Source: Pocillopora verrucosa (Eukaryota > Cnidaria > Anthozoa > Scleractinia > Pocilloporidae). From it: a stretch of 64,000 bases of DNA. This document shows, one piece after another, positions 1 through 10,940 of this stretch; position 1 is the first letter of the stretch, and the number at the start of each line of letters is the position of its first letter. The notes beneath the pieces were generated by a model that saw nothing but the letters and a program-made list of their open reading frames with translations, ran no database searches and was not told the DNA's origin. Position numbers and translations under genes: made by a program. Location: assembly GCF_036669915.1 (NCBI RefSeq), contig NC_089317.1, positions 4,534,571 through 4,598,570 of the forward strand. Reading direction: 5' to 3'.

Positions 1-389
1 ACGTGATCAAATAATGAGCTGTTGTGTTTGTATTGAAAACGTCCATTTTGTTTCTTGGACTCACCACGTGACCTAATTCAAAAGCCAGTCATGTTCAGTT
101 ACCATCTTGTTAACATTGATGATGACGAGGAAATATTTGTGGATTAAGACATTTAATATTTATAGCCAAAAGTTACATTGTTTTTCACCGCTAGCTGGTC
201 TAACAGTTCTGATTGACAATATTACGTTACAAATTAATTTTTAAACTACCGATTCCATTGAAGTATTTGAAGTACGTAAAAATGCGCAAAAGACCGTGTG
301 CAAAGAATGGCGGGATTCAGGCGTTTCCCTGACAACCACAGCCACAGGTAAGCATTGCTATTGTTTCCTACGACAGTCCTTAATTCGCT
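1..389. other. Intergenic flank, no gene seen
   Basis: No supported gene. A short stretch at about 305-350 resembles 2788-2830 (both contain the words GACAACCACAGCC), so the left edge looks like an older tandem copy of the region downstream of the first transferase-like gene. Confidence 0.4.
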
Positions 390-644
390 GCATCACCCAT
401 ATCCAATGCCATGTGCAGGAAAAAGGGAAGCTCAGCTGGAGAGCATCCACTTAAGTTATGAAATTAGACGAACTTGATCTTTTCGCTAATAATAGCAAAC
501 TAAGGAAATTCAAGAAGGATCCACAATCATTCACGAGAAAATCACAGATTTATTGAATGAATGTAACCCGTACCGTGAAAATGTATTATTTGCATATTTT
601 GCGAAAGAAGATCAGAAAAAAAATTTTATATGGCTATGAAGTTT
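390..644 (+). pseudogene. Decayed 3' end of transferase-like gene
   Basis: This stretch aligns by eye with the last ~70 codons of the three intact copies (for example KFKKDP followed by TRKSQ). It is broken: the codon for a conserved Cys before MNVT is TGA, and an indel follows in the HQEIVPF region. The upstream part of the gene is not recognisable. The 653-789 MITE sits just after its end. It is best read as a dead tandem copy of the gene at 1172. Confidence 0.7.
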
Positions 645-652
645 CAAATTTG

Positions 653-789
653 GGATCAATATCAGTATCTGGGCAACTGCCCACCTACCCCTCCCCTAAA
701 CGAACAACAGTCTATTGATAACAACTTAGGGTTAATGTTGGGTTAGGGGAGGGGTAGGTGGGCAGTTGCCCAGATACTGATATTGATCC
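653..789. mobile_element. Palindromic MITE with 8-bp target duplication (hAT-like)
   Basis: The element starts GGATCAATATCAGTATCTGG and ends with its inverse, with inverted arms of about 48 bp and a short centre. It is flanked by a perfect 8-bp direct repeat, CAAATTTG, at 645-652 and 790-797. An 8-bp duplication is typical of hAT-type transposition; no transposase is present, so it is non-autonomous. A relative lies at 58,477-58,604. Confidence 0.85.
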
Positions 790-1171
790 CAAATTTGTTG
801 AGGTGAAAGACATTTTGGCATAAAATAAAAGCTTAAATCCATACTCTAACCTCTTTAGCAGAGAAAAATCCATTCTTTATCTTTATCCAAGATAGATAGT
901 TCAAATTGAAATTTTCTGTTTTCATTAACAATGTTTATGAAGCTTCCACCTGAGATTTATTAATATTTTGTGGAGATCCATGATTTAAATTTGGAAAACA
1001 TAAAAGAAAAAATGAAGAAAAAACAAAACTTAAGACAAAGAAAAGAGTGAAAGGTTTTTCAATCACGATATGTAGCCATAGCGGCGCGATTTTCCAACTA
1101 ACAATTTTTCGTTAGATTACACAGTGTCAAATTTAAACAAGGCACTCTTTAGCCACTCAGACAGGTCAGAC
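790..1171. other. Flank of first transferase-like gene
   Basis: No gene seen. Part of 815-900 (TTCTTTATCTTTATCCA and surroundings) recurs at about 2405-2480, which is the 3' flank of the intact copy. This supports tandem duplication of gene plus 3' flank. AT-rich poly-A tracts lie at 1000-1030. Confidence 0.4.
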
Positions 1172-2188
1172 ATGCCTCTTAACGAGATTCAAGCGACGTG
1201 GAAGTTTCTTTTCTTTTTTGCTACGTTAATGCTGGTTACGTTAATCTTTACCACGTGGAAATTTGACTCTGCTAAAAGCCCAAACCAGGTGAAAGCGACG
1301 AAAGAATTATTTCTGTATCTTACACAAACCGAAAGATGTCTTCGAACGAATGTCACACGAAATCTGGACTTAGACAACCGTTCAAAATGTGGCTGTGACG
1401 TTGTTGTTTTAAGTTATAAAGCAGAGTGCCGAGAATATCGCCCAGCTCACTTCACCTACTTGTTTGACAACACAACCACTTGGGGATCCGGTCGTAACAG
1501 GCTTTTCTTCCACGCTTTAGAGAGAAACACCTATTACTTGTATTACATATTTCTTGACGATGACATCTCCCTGAAATTTAACGAAAAAGCAACTCCAGCA
1601 ATGAGACAACTCAGTCCAATCCAAGCTTTCCAAAACTGGCTTCTGGATTACGAGCCTGCAGTTGGTGTAATGGACTATTCGAACAATCCAGCGAAATCTT
1701 TAATCCAACTAAACTGGAAGATTTGCAATAAGAACTTTGTAAATCACACTTGGGTTGCAAGTCCGATCATTTTTTTCGATCCTGTTATTAATGCCTTTCA
1801 TGCAAAAGCGGTCGTCCACATATTTCCGCTGGATACACGGTTTGAACAAGTTAATTGGTGGTTCACAGATAAATATCTTTGTTCTGTCGTGGAGATAAAG
1901 TTTCGTGGGCAAGCGTTGTTGTTCTTTCCTGTAACAGTCTACAATCCTCTGCATCGCCCATACCCGAGGTCTCTTGCGGGAATAAACAAAGCCTGGAGAG
2001 AATTTATTAAAGATGTAAAAAGAGATGTCCCCGAGCGATTCGCAAATCACAGCTTACTTAGGAAATTCAAGAAGGATCCACAATTATACACGAGAAAATC
2101 ACAGACTTACTGCATGAATGTAACCCGTCACCAGGAAATTGTACCGTTTGCACACTTTGCAAGAGAGGAAGATAAAAAAAGCATTTAA
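1172..2188 (+). CDS. Putative type II membrane glycosyltransferase-like protein, copy 1
   Basis: Single-exon open frame of 338 residues from the ATG at 1172. The frame is open further upstream to 1124, but only from GTG, an unlikely start in an animal. A short cytosolic N-terminus is followed by one hydrophobic segment at about residues 12-30 (FLFFFATLMLVTLIF) and then a luminal-type domain with several Asn-X-Ser/Thr sites and Cys residues. The motif YYIFLDDDISLKF contains a DDD triplet like the metal/nucleotide-sugar DXD site of Golgi glycosyltransferases. That role is inferred from topology plus motif; the substrate is unknown and I do not recognise a named family. Near-identical paralogues lie at 4575-5717 and 11802-12878. 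Intronless structure and multiple copies fit retro- or segmental amplification. Confidence 0.7.
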   Translation: MPLNEIQATWKFLFFFATLMLVTLIFTTWKFDSAKSPNQVKATKELFLYLTQTERCLRTNVTRNLDLDNRSKCGCDVVVLSYKAECREYRPAHFTYLFDNTTTWGSGRNRLFFHALERNTYYLYYIFLDDDISLKFNEKATPAMRQLSPIQAFQNWLLDYEPAVGVMDYSNNPAKSLIQLNWKICNKNFVNHTWVASPIIFFDPVINAFHAKAVVHIFPLDTRFEQVNWWFTDKYLCSVVEIKFRGQALLFFPVTVYNPLHRPYPRSLAGINKAWREFIKDVKRDVPERFANHSLLRKFKKDPQLYTRKSQTYCMNVTRHQEIVPFAHFAREEDKKSI

Positions 2189-3759
2189 CATAGATTGACA
2201 CGTGTTAACCTTTGAATTATTTACTCTCTGAGGACTTGGTACAAGTCATTTTGTCGTGAGATAGATGCATGGCAGTGTTTATTCATTTTTTCTAACCTCG
2301 TGATGGCTCGAGATTGAGCCGTTTGCGCACTTTGCTAAAGGAGAAGATTGAAGGAAACATGAAATAGATGTTGATATGTATTAAGTTTTAAATAAGACTC
2401 GACGGTAAAATAAAAGTTCAAAGCAACTCTTCTACAACGTCGTAGGTAGAAGAAAACACCATTCTTTATCCTTATCCAGGATGGGCACGATAGAAAAAAT
2501 GAAAAGGGAAATGCGACTATCGCAATTGAAACTAAAATTTTTAGGTCAAGTTTTAAAATCTCCCCAAACCGCGACTAACGTAGCTCTTCAAACCGTGCGG
2601 AACTTTTTCGAGCATGCTACTTTTATCGGAAAGTACCAAGAGCCTGTAAATTGGTCCTCTTTGTACGTCTATGCACATAAGACCTCGGTTAGAGAACGCC
2701 TGCCATTGATTCCTGTCGCGGTTAACAGTGAGTTAAGCAGCCCCCATGTCCTGCTACTGGGAACAAGCAAGAAAATCGGACGCACAGAGAATGGCGGAGT
2801 TAGCCGTTTCTCTGACAACCACAGCCTCTGATTACACTTGTCTTGCTTATTCCACCTTCCACAGACAGAGGACCTGACTGACCTGGAAGAACTTCACATT
2901 TCAAGACGGGTCAATTCAGCTCCTGGTATGGGATCTGAGTTAAAATTGGAGTGAACTTCACTGTATCTTAACAGAATTTATAATTATTTCTTTGGACTTA
3001 CATTGTATTTTGTTTTGACTCGCCGCGAATCAGCAAATATAGTTAAGGTTATCACGGGTCAAATAAGAAAGAAATAAAAAGGCCTGAGTGAGTGTAATGT
3101 TTCAAGTTATTAGGGGGTTTTAAAGGCTATCAAAGGTAAAATCTCAATAAGGGTCTGATAGATACCTAGGAGAATTGAATCGATTTTTTGGCTTTTGAGT
3201 CGATAAAGTGTGGTGGATACTGATTCCGGTCACGAGATGGCGAGATGACTGATTTCCATGAATAAATTCTTCCTTGTAATCTCCCGTCCGCTTTGAGACC
3301 CGCCTCACTCATTACCACAAAAATTTTAAATTCAAAGCAAAATTTCCAAACCAATTTTGTCTACGAAATTTAATTTGCCGGCTACCTAAGGAGAAGTGCA
3401 TGCCTGTATCTAGTACTTTCTTTGTTAATACAGAACAAGGAGACATGTGCATTTATTGATTTACTCGTGAACAAACTTCGTATAAAAGTGAAGCGCACGC
3501 TTACAAGACGTTTGCCTGTTTCTACTAACTTTGAGTTCTTGTTGGCTTATAATGATGTTCACCTCAATTCTGGTTTTGGTTTCCCGAAATTCAGTTGAAA
3601 ACTACGCTACTTGGTCTTATTTGGAGACCGAATCAAGGGTATGACAAAGATCTTTGGATATGGGTCCATTTTGGTACTTTAATGTTAAAACAATAAATTG
3701 TGGCCTTTTTGTTTACAGAGGCACCGACAGGGCGTTTCCCGGTGATTAATTAATGAGAC
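2189..3759. other. Intergenic, one doubtful ORF
   Basis: The proximal part (2190-2480) is 3' flank of copy 1, including a second degenerate copy of the terminal PFAHFA-type codons near 2318-2350. An open frame at 2481-2831 (116 codons) has no recognisable domain and no paralogue in the window; its last 40 bases match the repeated segment at 305-350. The rest shows no gene, hairpin or repeat that I can support. Confidence 0.35.
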
Positions 3760-4312
3760 ATTTTTGGGGGAGGGGGGATAGGGGGAGAATAGGTTAAGTT
3801 AACAAGGGCAAAAGAAATCAAATTGAAGTAATGGGGGAAGGGGGAGAGTAGGCTAAGTTAACAAGGGCAAAAGAGATCAAACTGAAGTAATGGGGGGAGG
3901 GGGAGGGGGAGGGGGAGGATAGGTTAAGTTAACAAGGGCAAAACAAAAGAGATCAGACTGAAGTAATGGGGGGGGGTAGGGGGGGAATAGGTGATGTAAC
4001 AAGGGCAAAAGAGATCAAACTGGAGTCTGTTCAGGCGTCTAATGGGGGGGGGGGGAGAGGAGAATAGGGCAGGCTAACAAGGGCAAAAAAGATCAAACCG
4101 AAGTAATGGGAGGGAGGGGGAGAATAGGTTAAGTTAACAAGGGCAAAACAGAAGAGATCAAACTGAAGTAATGGGGGGGGGGGAGGGAGGGAATAGGTGA
4201 TGTAACAAGGGCAAAAGAACCCAAACTGGAGTAATGGGGGGGAGGGGGACAATAGGTTAAGTTAACATGGGCAAAAGAGATCAAATTGAAGTAATAGGGG
4301 TTTGAAAGGGCC
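3760..4312. repeat. G-rich minisatellite, ~58-70 bp unit
   Basis: About eight imperfect units. Each has a run of five to ten G interrupted by A, then AATAGGTTAAGTTAACAAG, GGCAAAAGAGATCAAACTGA and AGTAATGG. Unit length varies mostly through the G run. The many G tracts could form G-quadruplexes. Related arrays occur at 7960-8155 (opposite strand), 10,470-10,940 and 13,140-13,282 (opposite strand), always at borders of transferase-like gene units. Confidence 0.9.
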
Positions 4313-4574
4313 AATGTGTAGACAGTTTTGTCGCTGTTTGTTGGTACCTTACGCCAAGCGTACCAGGATCGGCAAAGTTCCTACAAGGTTCACTGATTGA
4401 GCCAATTTTCTCACAGTTTGAGTTGCTTTTCTATTTTGGAAAGGGATAGTTAATATTGTTTTCCTCTACTCACGAGTTTAAAAACGTCTGTTCAGGCGTC
4501 AAGCTACTTCATAACAAAATGACTCGCACTAAGTCCTCAGAGAGTAACTAATTCAAAGCTTAACACGTGTCAAT
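4313..4574 (-). other. Conserved 3' flank of copy 2
   Basis: This non-coding stretch is the reverse-complement match of 12,880-13,140, the 3' flank of copy 3. It shares, for example, the words GACGCCTGAACAGACG and GGTACCTTACGCCAAGCG (read in either orientation). It shows that the duplication carrying copies 2 and 3 extended well past the stop codon. Confidence 0.7.
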
Positions 4575-5717
4575 CTATGTTAAATATTTTTTTTTATCTT
4601 CCTCTCTTGCAAAGTGTGCAAACGGTACAATTTCCTGGTGATGGGTTACATTCATGCAGTAAGTCTGTGATTTTCTCGTGTATAATTGTGGATCCTTCTT
4701 GAATTTCCTAAGTAAGCTGTGATTTGCGAATCGCTCGGGGACATCTCTTTTTACATCCTTAATGAATTCTCTCCAGGCTTTCTTTGTTCCCGCAAGAGAC
4801 CTCGGGTATGAGCGATGCAGAGGATTGTAGACTGTTACAGGAAAGAACAACAACGCTTGCCCACGAAACTTTATCTCTACGACAGAACAAAGATATTTAT
4901 CTGTGAACCACCAGTTAACTTGTTCAAACCGTGTATCCAGCGGAAATATGTGGACGACCGCTTTTGCATGAAAGGCATTAATAACAGGATCGAAAAAAAT
5001 GATCGGACTTGCAACCCAAGTGTGGTTTACAAGGTTCTTATTGCAAATCTTCCAGTTTAGTTGGATTAAAGATTTCGCTGGATTGTTCGAATAGTCCATT
5101 ACACCAACCGCAGGCTCGTAATCCAGAAGCCAGTTTTGGAAAGCTTGGATTGGACTGAGTTGTCTCATTGCTGGAGTTGCTTTTTCGTTAAATTTCAGGG
5201 AGATTTCATCGTCAAGAAATATGTAATACAAGTAATTGGTGTTTCTCTCTAAAGTGTGGAAGAAAAGCCTGTTACGGCCGGATCCCCAAGTGGTTGTGTT
5301 GTCAAACAAGTAGGTGAAGTGAGCTGGGCGATATTCTCGGCACTCTGCTTTATAACTTAAAACAACAACGTCACAGCGACATTTTGAACGGTTGCTTAAA
5401 TCCAGATTTTGTGTGAGTTTCGTTCGAAGACATCTTTCGGTTTGAGTAAGATACACAAATAACTCTTGCGTTGCTTTCACTTGGTTTGGGCTTTTAGCAG
5501 AGTCAAATTTCCACGTGGTAAAGATTAAAGTAGCCATCACGAGGGTAGAGAAAATGAATAAACACTTCAATGCTGCTTGGATCTTGTTTAAAAGTATCAT
5601 GTCTGACTTATCTGGCCTAATTGTAAGTGCCGACAGAAGAATCGTGTAGAAGATTGATAAATGGAACATCGAGCCGTCATGGTTACACAAATCGCTTAGA
5701 AAATCTCTCTTTTTCAT
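4575..5717 (-). CDS. Putative type II membrane glycosyltransferase-like protein, copy 2
   Basis: Single-exon frame of 380 residues from an ATG at 5717-5715. It matches copies 1 and 3 almost throughout, but has a longer N-terminus (MKKRDFLSDLCNHDG...) with an extra hydrophobic stretch at about residues 17-33 before the common membrane segment (LFIFSTLVMATLIF). The acidic motif reads FLDDEISLKF here: the third Asp of the DDD triplet is Glu, so DD remains. Downstream motifs WWFTDKYLCSVVEIKFRG and NPLHRSYPRS are intact. The true start could also be one of the internal Met codons. It is the left arm of the palindrome whose right arm is copy 3. Function is inferred only. Confidence 0.7.
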   Translation of the reverse strand: MKKRDFLSDLCNHDGSMFHLSIFYTILLSALTIRPDKSDMILLNKIQAALKCLFIFSTLVMATLIFTTWKFDSAKSPNQVKATQELFVYLTQTERCLRTKLTQNLDLSNRSKCRCDVVVLSYKAECREYRPAHFTYLFDNTTTWGSGRNRLFFHTLERNTNYLYYIFLDDEISLKFNEKATPAMRQLSPIQAFQNWLLDYEPAVGVMDYSNNPAKSLIQLNWKICNKNLVNHTWVASPIIFFDPVINAFHAKAVVHIFPLDTRFEQVNWWFTDKYLCSVVEIKFRGQALLFFPVTVYNPLHRSYPRSLAGTKKAWREFIKDVKRDVPERFANHSLLRKFKKDPQLYTRKSQTYCMNVTHHQEIVPFAHFAREEDKKKYLT

Positions 5718-6590
5718 TTTCTCTCTCTGTTTTATTTATTTATTAATTTTTTTTGTTGGTTTTCTCCCCCTGTTATTCACGGATCTGAATAAAAATTAAA
5801 TTTCCCTGCCACATTCATAAATTTAATATGAAAGGTTGAGAAGTATTGTCAGTAAAAAGGAAAACCTAAATTTGCACTCATACTTAAAACTGAATCTTAC
5901 ATACATTTTCAAGAAAATGATGGAGGTATATATATTTTTTTCAAGAGGATCATTTAACAACCTTAGAGATTCATGGCACCTAATTTTCAATCGAGAGGCA
6001 TTTTGAATAATAAATTTGTGAAGGTAACATGGTCATGCCACGTATTGGAGTGTGGTTTTAGATTGTTGCATTCCTATAAACACGCGAAAGAGACGGAATT
6101 CAGACCCGTGGTTAGATGATAAGAATCGTGGTGATGAGAGAAGATCTTACTACAACTTTTTCAGACCTCCAAGGTATCATGCGCCTAAAGATTTTCCTTT
6201 ATCGAATATAGTTAAGGTCTGGGACTTTACTTACGACTAATAAACACTTAAATTATGAGCACATCATGACATGAGATTTGACTTTCAGCCGTCAAAGGGC
6301 CTAAAATTTGACTGTCAACCGTCAAATCATCTTTTAGCTACCCTCCGTTAAAATCATCATTTGAATTAACACCCGCTTAATATTTGATGATGGTGAAGCA
6401 GAAGCAACTATCACGCACGGAAATCTCGAGCTCATAAAAATCCAATCGTTGCGTACCTAAAATGCATGAAACATGTAAAACATGGCCAAATGGCAACCAA
6501 ACAGATGCACGAAAATCAATCTAAATTCGCTCACGCAGCGTGACAAAATATTTCCACAGAAATAAAAAAAAAAAAAAAAGTAAGACTATG
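5718..6590 (-). repeat. 5' flank repeat unit of copy 2
   Basis: Upstream of copy 2 lies a block of about 0.9 kb that recurs, more or less complete, at 7200-8580, 9220-10,250, 10,950-11,756 (inverted), 13,430-14,010 and 14,300-15,370. Shared landmarks are GGAGGTATATATA, a GATCATTTAACAACCTTAGA segment, and paired GACCGTCAACCGTCAAA words. It probably carries the promoter of the intact gene, but no promoter element can be assigned with confidence. Confidence 0.65.
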
Positions 6591-6767
6591 TAAAGGTTAT
6601 AGTTTATTTGCTTTATAATTTATATAGTTCCAGTGCAGAGCCTAAACTCCCACGAAGCTTTCTAATTTTAAATCATGGTTATAATCAAACTGTTTAATCG
6701 TTTGTCTCACGATGTAGTCACTTGAGTTGTAGATCGCGACGTTTCCACTGCTTACTTAGTGTGAGAC

Positions 6768-7182
6768 TCGTTCAAAGACATCTTTCGGTTTGAGTTAGAT
6801 ACACAAATAATTCTTGCGTCGTTTTGTCTTCGTTTGGGCTTTTAGCTGAGTCAAATTTCCACGTGGTAAAGATTAAAGTAGCCATCAGGAGGGTAGAAAA
6901 AATGAATAAACACTTCCATACTGCTTGGATCTTGTTTAAAAGTGCCATGCCTGACTAATCTGGCCGAATAGTAAGTGCGACAGTAGAATCGTGCAGAAGG
7001 TTGGTAAATGGAGCATGGAGCCTTCATGGTTACACAAATCGCTCATGATAAAATCTTTCTTTGTGTGAAAAGTGCCATGTCTGACTAATCTGGGTAAATA
7101 GTTAGTGTCGACAGAAGAATCGTGCAGAAGATGGGTAAATGGAACATCAAGCCGTCATGGTTACACAAATCGCCTGCAAAAT
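6768..7182 (-). pseudogene. Transferase-like gene 5' fragment A
   Basis: Reading the minus strand, this matches the first ~80 codons of copies 2 and 3 (start region, membrane segment, then the FTTWKFDSAK region) and stops before the catalytic-like domain. The start-region portion is present twice in tandem (about 6955-7050 and 7065-7182), a ~105-bp internal duplication. Frames are broken by stops and indels. A conserved 5' flank follows it to the right, as in the intact gene. Confidence 0.75.
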
Positions 7183-7959
7183 CTTTCTTGTTGTTTTTGT
7201 TTTTGTTTTGGTTATCTTTTCCCTCCTGTTATTCACAGATCTGAATAAAAATGAAATTTCATTGCCACATTCATAAATTTGATATGAAAAGTTGAGAAGT
7301 ATTGTCAATGAAAAGGAAAACCTAAATTTGCTCTCTCGCTTAAAACTGAAAATAGTTCTTACCTTTCTTCACATGCATTTTCAAGAAAATGATAGAGGTA
7401 TATATATATTTTTTTCAAGTATTCCCAATTTGGATGAATAAAAGGGGAAACATTTTAAGAAACAAAGAAGATCATTTAACAACCTTAGAGATTCATAGCA
7501 CCTAATTTACATTGAGAGGCATTTTCAATAATAGATGATTTGTTTCAATAAGAGTAAAGGTAACATAATCTTGCCAAGTACTGGAGTGTGGTTTTAGATT
7601 GTTGCATTTCTTATAAACACGCGAAAGAGCCGGAATTAAGACCTGGAAAGATGATAAGAATCGTGGGGATGAGAGAGGATCTTATCACAACTTTTTTAGA
7701 CCTCCAAGGTATCATGCGTCTAAAAATTATACTTTATAGAATATATTTAAGGTCGGGGACTTTAACTTACAACTAACAAACAGTTCAATTATGAGCACAT
7801 CATGAGATTTGACCGTCAACCGTCATAGCATGTTTTAGCTACCCTCCCGCCTAATAGTTGATGATGGTGAACAAGAAGCAACCATCACGCACGGAAATCT
7901 CAAGCTCATACAAATCCAATTGTTACGTGAGATGCCTGAAATCTGTTATTTAATTTACT
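7183..7959 (-). repeat. 5' flank repeat unit of fragment A
   Basis: This is a diverged copy of the 5718-6590 block. The GATCATTTAACAACCTTAGA and GACCGTCAACCGTCA words are visible. No gene seen. Confidence 0.6.
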
Positions 7960-8155
7960 TAACCTACTCTCCCCCTCCCCCCATTACTTCAGTTTGATCT
8001 CTTTTGCCCTTGTCAACTTAACCTATTCTCCCCCCCTCCCCCCATGACCTCAGTTTAATCTCTTTTGCCCTTGTTGACTTGACCTATTCTACCCTCCCCT
8101 CAATGACTTCAGTTTGATCTCTTTTGCCCTTGTTAACCTTAACCTATCATGCGTC
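7960..8155. repeat. Minisatellite, C-rich orientation
   Basis: Three to four units of the same minisatellite as 3760-4312, inverted (AACCTATTCTCCCCC, TTTGATCTCTTTTGCCCTTG). It lies inside a 5' flank unit and interrupts it: the flank resumes at 8148 with ATCATGCGTCTAAAG. Confidence 0.85.
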
Positions 8156-8887
8156 TAAAGATTTTCATTTATCGAATGCATGTAAGGTCTGGGACTTATA
8201 CAACTATATACAACTACTAAACAATTAAATTATAAGCGCACTATGAGATTTGACCGTCAGCCGTTAAAGGACCTAACATTTGACCGTCAACCGTCAAAAT
8301 CGAAAAAATTTGACCGTCAACCGTCAAAACATCTTTTAGCTACCCTCCGTTAAAATCATCATTTAAATTAACACCCGCTTAATAGTTAATGATGGTGAAA
8401 ACAGAAGGAACTATCATGCACGCAAATCTCAAGCTTATAAAAACCCAATTGTTACGTGCGTGGAATGCCTGAAATCCGTAAAACATGGCCCAATGGTAGC
8501 CAAACAGATGCACGAAAATCAAGACATTGAAAAACAAGAATTGAAAGCGCTAACGCTGCGCGACAAAATATTTCTACATCTATAGTTGACATTGTTGCCA
8601 TCGTCGAGAGTTCTCTCCCCACTACTGCCTGCCTATCTTAGTACAGGTAGTAGTGGGAAGAGATCTCAGCTAAAACGCAACCAGAGGAAAAAAAAAACCC
8701 AAACAAGACTATATGAAGGTTAGAATTCATTTACTTTATAATTTATATAGTTCCAGTGGGGAGCCTAAACTCCCATACAAAGCTTTATAATTTTAAATCA
8801 TGGTTATATAATAATCATCTGTTTAATCGTTTGTCTCACGATGTAGTTACTTGAGTTGTAGATCGCGACGTTTCCACAGCGTACTTA
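8156..8887 (-). repeat. 5' flank unit with hairpin
   Basis: Flank repeat continues (three GACCGTCA-type words at 8240-8330). It includes a hairpin at about 8613-8670 with arms CCCACTACT and AGTAGTGGG. The part at 8700-8887 matches 6590-6767 and 10,250-10,370, defining the right-hand end of the tandem unit. Confidence 0.6.
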
Positions 8888-9195
8888 GTGTGAGACTCGT
8901 TCAATTAAAGACATCCTTCGGTTTGAGTTAGCTATAAAAATAATTCTTGCGTCGTTTTGTCTTCGTTGGGCTTTTGAAAGAGTCAAATTTCCACGTGTTA
9001 AAGATTAAAGTAGCCACCAGGAGGATAGAAAAAAATGAATAAACACTTCCACACTGCTTGGATCTTGTTTAAAAGTACCATGTCTGACTTATCTGGCCGA
9101 ATAGTAAGTGCCGACAGAAGAATCGTGCAGAAAGTTGGTAAATGAAACATGGAGCCGTCATGGTTACACAAATCGCTTGTAAAATCTTTCTTTTT
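8888..9195 (-). pseudogene. Transferase-like gene 5' fragment B
   Basis: Second minus-strand remnant of the gene's first ~80 codons, ending at the same place in the protein as fragment A. It carries small indels (for example in the CLRT region) and no downstream domain. It supports tandem reduplication of a truncated 5' end plus flank. Confidence 0.75.
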
Positions 9196-10369
9196 TTTCT
9201 TTTGTTGTTTAATTATTGTTTTTTTTTTGTTTGTCTTTCCCCCACTCCCCTGTTATTTACGGATCTGACTAAAAATTAAATTTCACTGCCACACTCATAA
9301 ATTTTATATGAAAGGATGAGAAGTATTGTCAGTGAAAAGGAACACGTTAATTTGCACTCATGCTTAGAACTGAATTTCATTCTCACTTTTCCTCACATAC
9401 ATTTTCAATAAAATAATGGAGGTATATTCTTTTTTTTTTCAAGAATTCCTAGTTTGAATCAATGAAAGAGGAAACTTTTTAAGAAACAAAGAAGATCATT
9501 TAACTACCTTAGAGATTCGTGGCACCTAATTTGCATCGAGGGGCATTTTGAATAATAAATTTGTGGTTTTAGAGTGTTGCAGTTCTTATAAACACGTGAA
9601 AGAGCCGGAATTAAGACCTGGAAATATATGATGATAAGAATTGTAATGATGAGAAAGGATCTTACTACAGTTTATTTAGACCTCCAAGGTATTTTGTCTA
9701 AAAATTTTCCTATATCGAATATATTTAAGGTCTTGGACTTACAATTAATAAAGAGTTCAATTATGAGCACATCACGAGATTTGACCGTCAGCCGTCAAAG
9801 GGCCTAAAATTTGACTGTCAACCGTCAAGGGGCCTAAAATTTGACCCTTTTAGCTACCCTCCGTCAAAATTATCATTTGAATTGACACCCGCCTAATAGT
9901 TAATGATGGTGAAAGCAGAAGCAGCTATCACGCACGGAAATCTTAAGCTCACAGAAATCCAGTTGTTACGTGAGATGCCTGAAATCTGTAAAACATGGCC
10001 CAATGGTAGCCAAACATGCACAAAAATCAATCTAAATACAAGAATTGAAAGCCCTTACGCTGCGTGACAAAACATTCCAACATCTATTGCTGACATTGCT
10101 GCCAGTTTCAGTTTCAGCTGAGCTCTGATCCCACTACCGGGTACCAGTCTTAGTACAGGTAGTAATGGGATGAGATCTTAGCGAAAACGCAACGACATGG
10201 CCTGAAATCGCCACCAGAAACCGATAACAACCCAAACAACACAATCTGAAAGTTAAAGATTTATTTGCTTTTTTATTTATGGAGTTTTAGTGCGGAGCCT
10301 AAACACCCATTTAATCGTTTGTCTCACGAGGTAGTCACTTGAGATGTAGATCGCGAAGTTTCCACTGCC
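9196..10369 (-). repeat. 5' flank unit of fragment B with hairpin
   Basis: Diverged copy of the flank block, with GACCGTCAGCCGTCAAAG near 9780 and a hairpin at about 10,121-10,178. No gene seen. Confidence 0.6.
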
Positions 10370-10466
10370 TACTTAGTGTGAGACTCGTTCAAAGACATCT
10401 TTCGTTTTGAGTGAGATACATAAATAATTCTTGCGACGCTTTTTCTTCGTTTGGGCTTTTAGCATC
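10370..10466 (-). pseudogene. Transferase-like gene fragment C, fused to minisatellite
   Basis: About 95 bases matching codons for the TERCLR to KPNQ region. The match breaks off abruptly at GGGCTTTTAGCA and runs straight into the G-rich minisatellite. The identical junction appears inverted at about 13,280, so the join predates an inversion or inverted duplication. Confidence 0.75.
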
Positions 10467-10940
10467 AAACTAAAGTAATAGGGAGGGGGGAGGGGAGAAT
10501 AGGTTAAGTGAACAAGGGTAAAAGATATCAAACTGAAGTAATGGGGGGGAGGGGGAGAGTAGGTTAAGTTAACAAGGGCAAAAGATATCAAACTGAAGTA
10601 ATGGGGGGAGGGGGAGAGTAGGTTAAGTTAACAAGGGCAAAGGAGATCAAACTGAAGTCATGGGGGAAGGGGGAGAGTAGGTTAAGTTAACAAGGGCAAA
10701 AGAGATCAAACTGAATTCATGGGGGGAGGGGGAGAGTAGGTTAAGTTAACAAGGGCAAAAGAGATCAAACTGAAGTCATGGAGGGGAGGGTAGAATAGGT
10801 CAAGTCAACAAGGGGAAAAGAGATTAAACTGAGGTAATGGGGGAGGGGGAGAGGGAGAATAGGTTAAGTTAACAGGGGCAAATGAGATCAAATTGAAGTA
10901 TTGGGGGGGGAGGGAGAGAATAGGTTAAGTAAACATTGGG
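10467..10940. repeat. G-rich minisatellite, about eight units
   Basis: Units of about 59 bp with AGTAGGTTAAGTTAACAAGG and runs such as GGGGGGAGGGGGAG. These are more regular than the 3760 array. The array borders the 5' flank of copy 3. Confidence 0.9.

Noticed and set aside
2481-2831. 116-codon ORF after the first transferase-like gene
   Set aside because: No recognisable domain, no paralogue, and its end overlaps a repeated non-coding segment (305-350). Left as unsupported.
4031-4314. Pro/Ser/Tyr-rich ORFs on the minus strand
   Set aside because: These are the C-rich strand of the G-rich minisatellite; the same pattern appears wherever the array occurs (10,373-10,591, 13,062-13,280).
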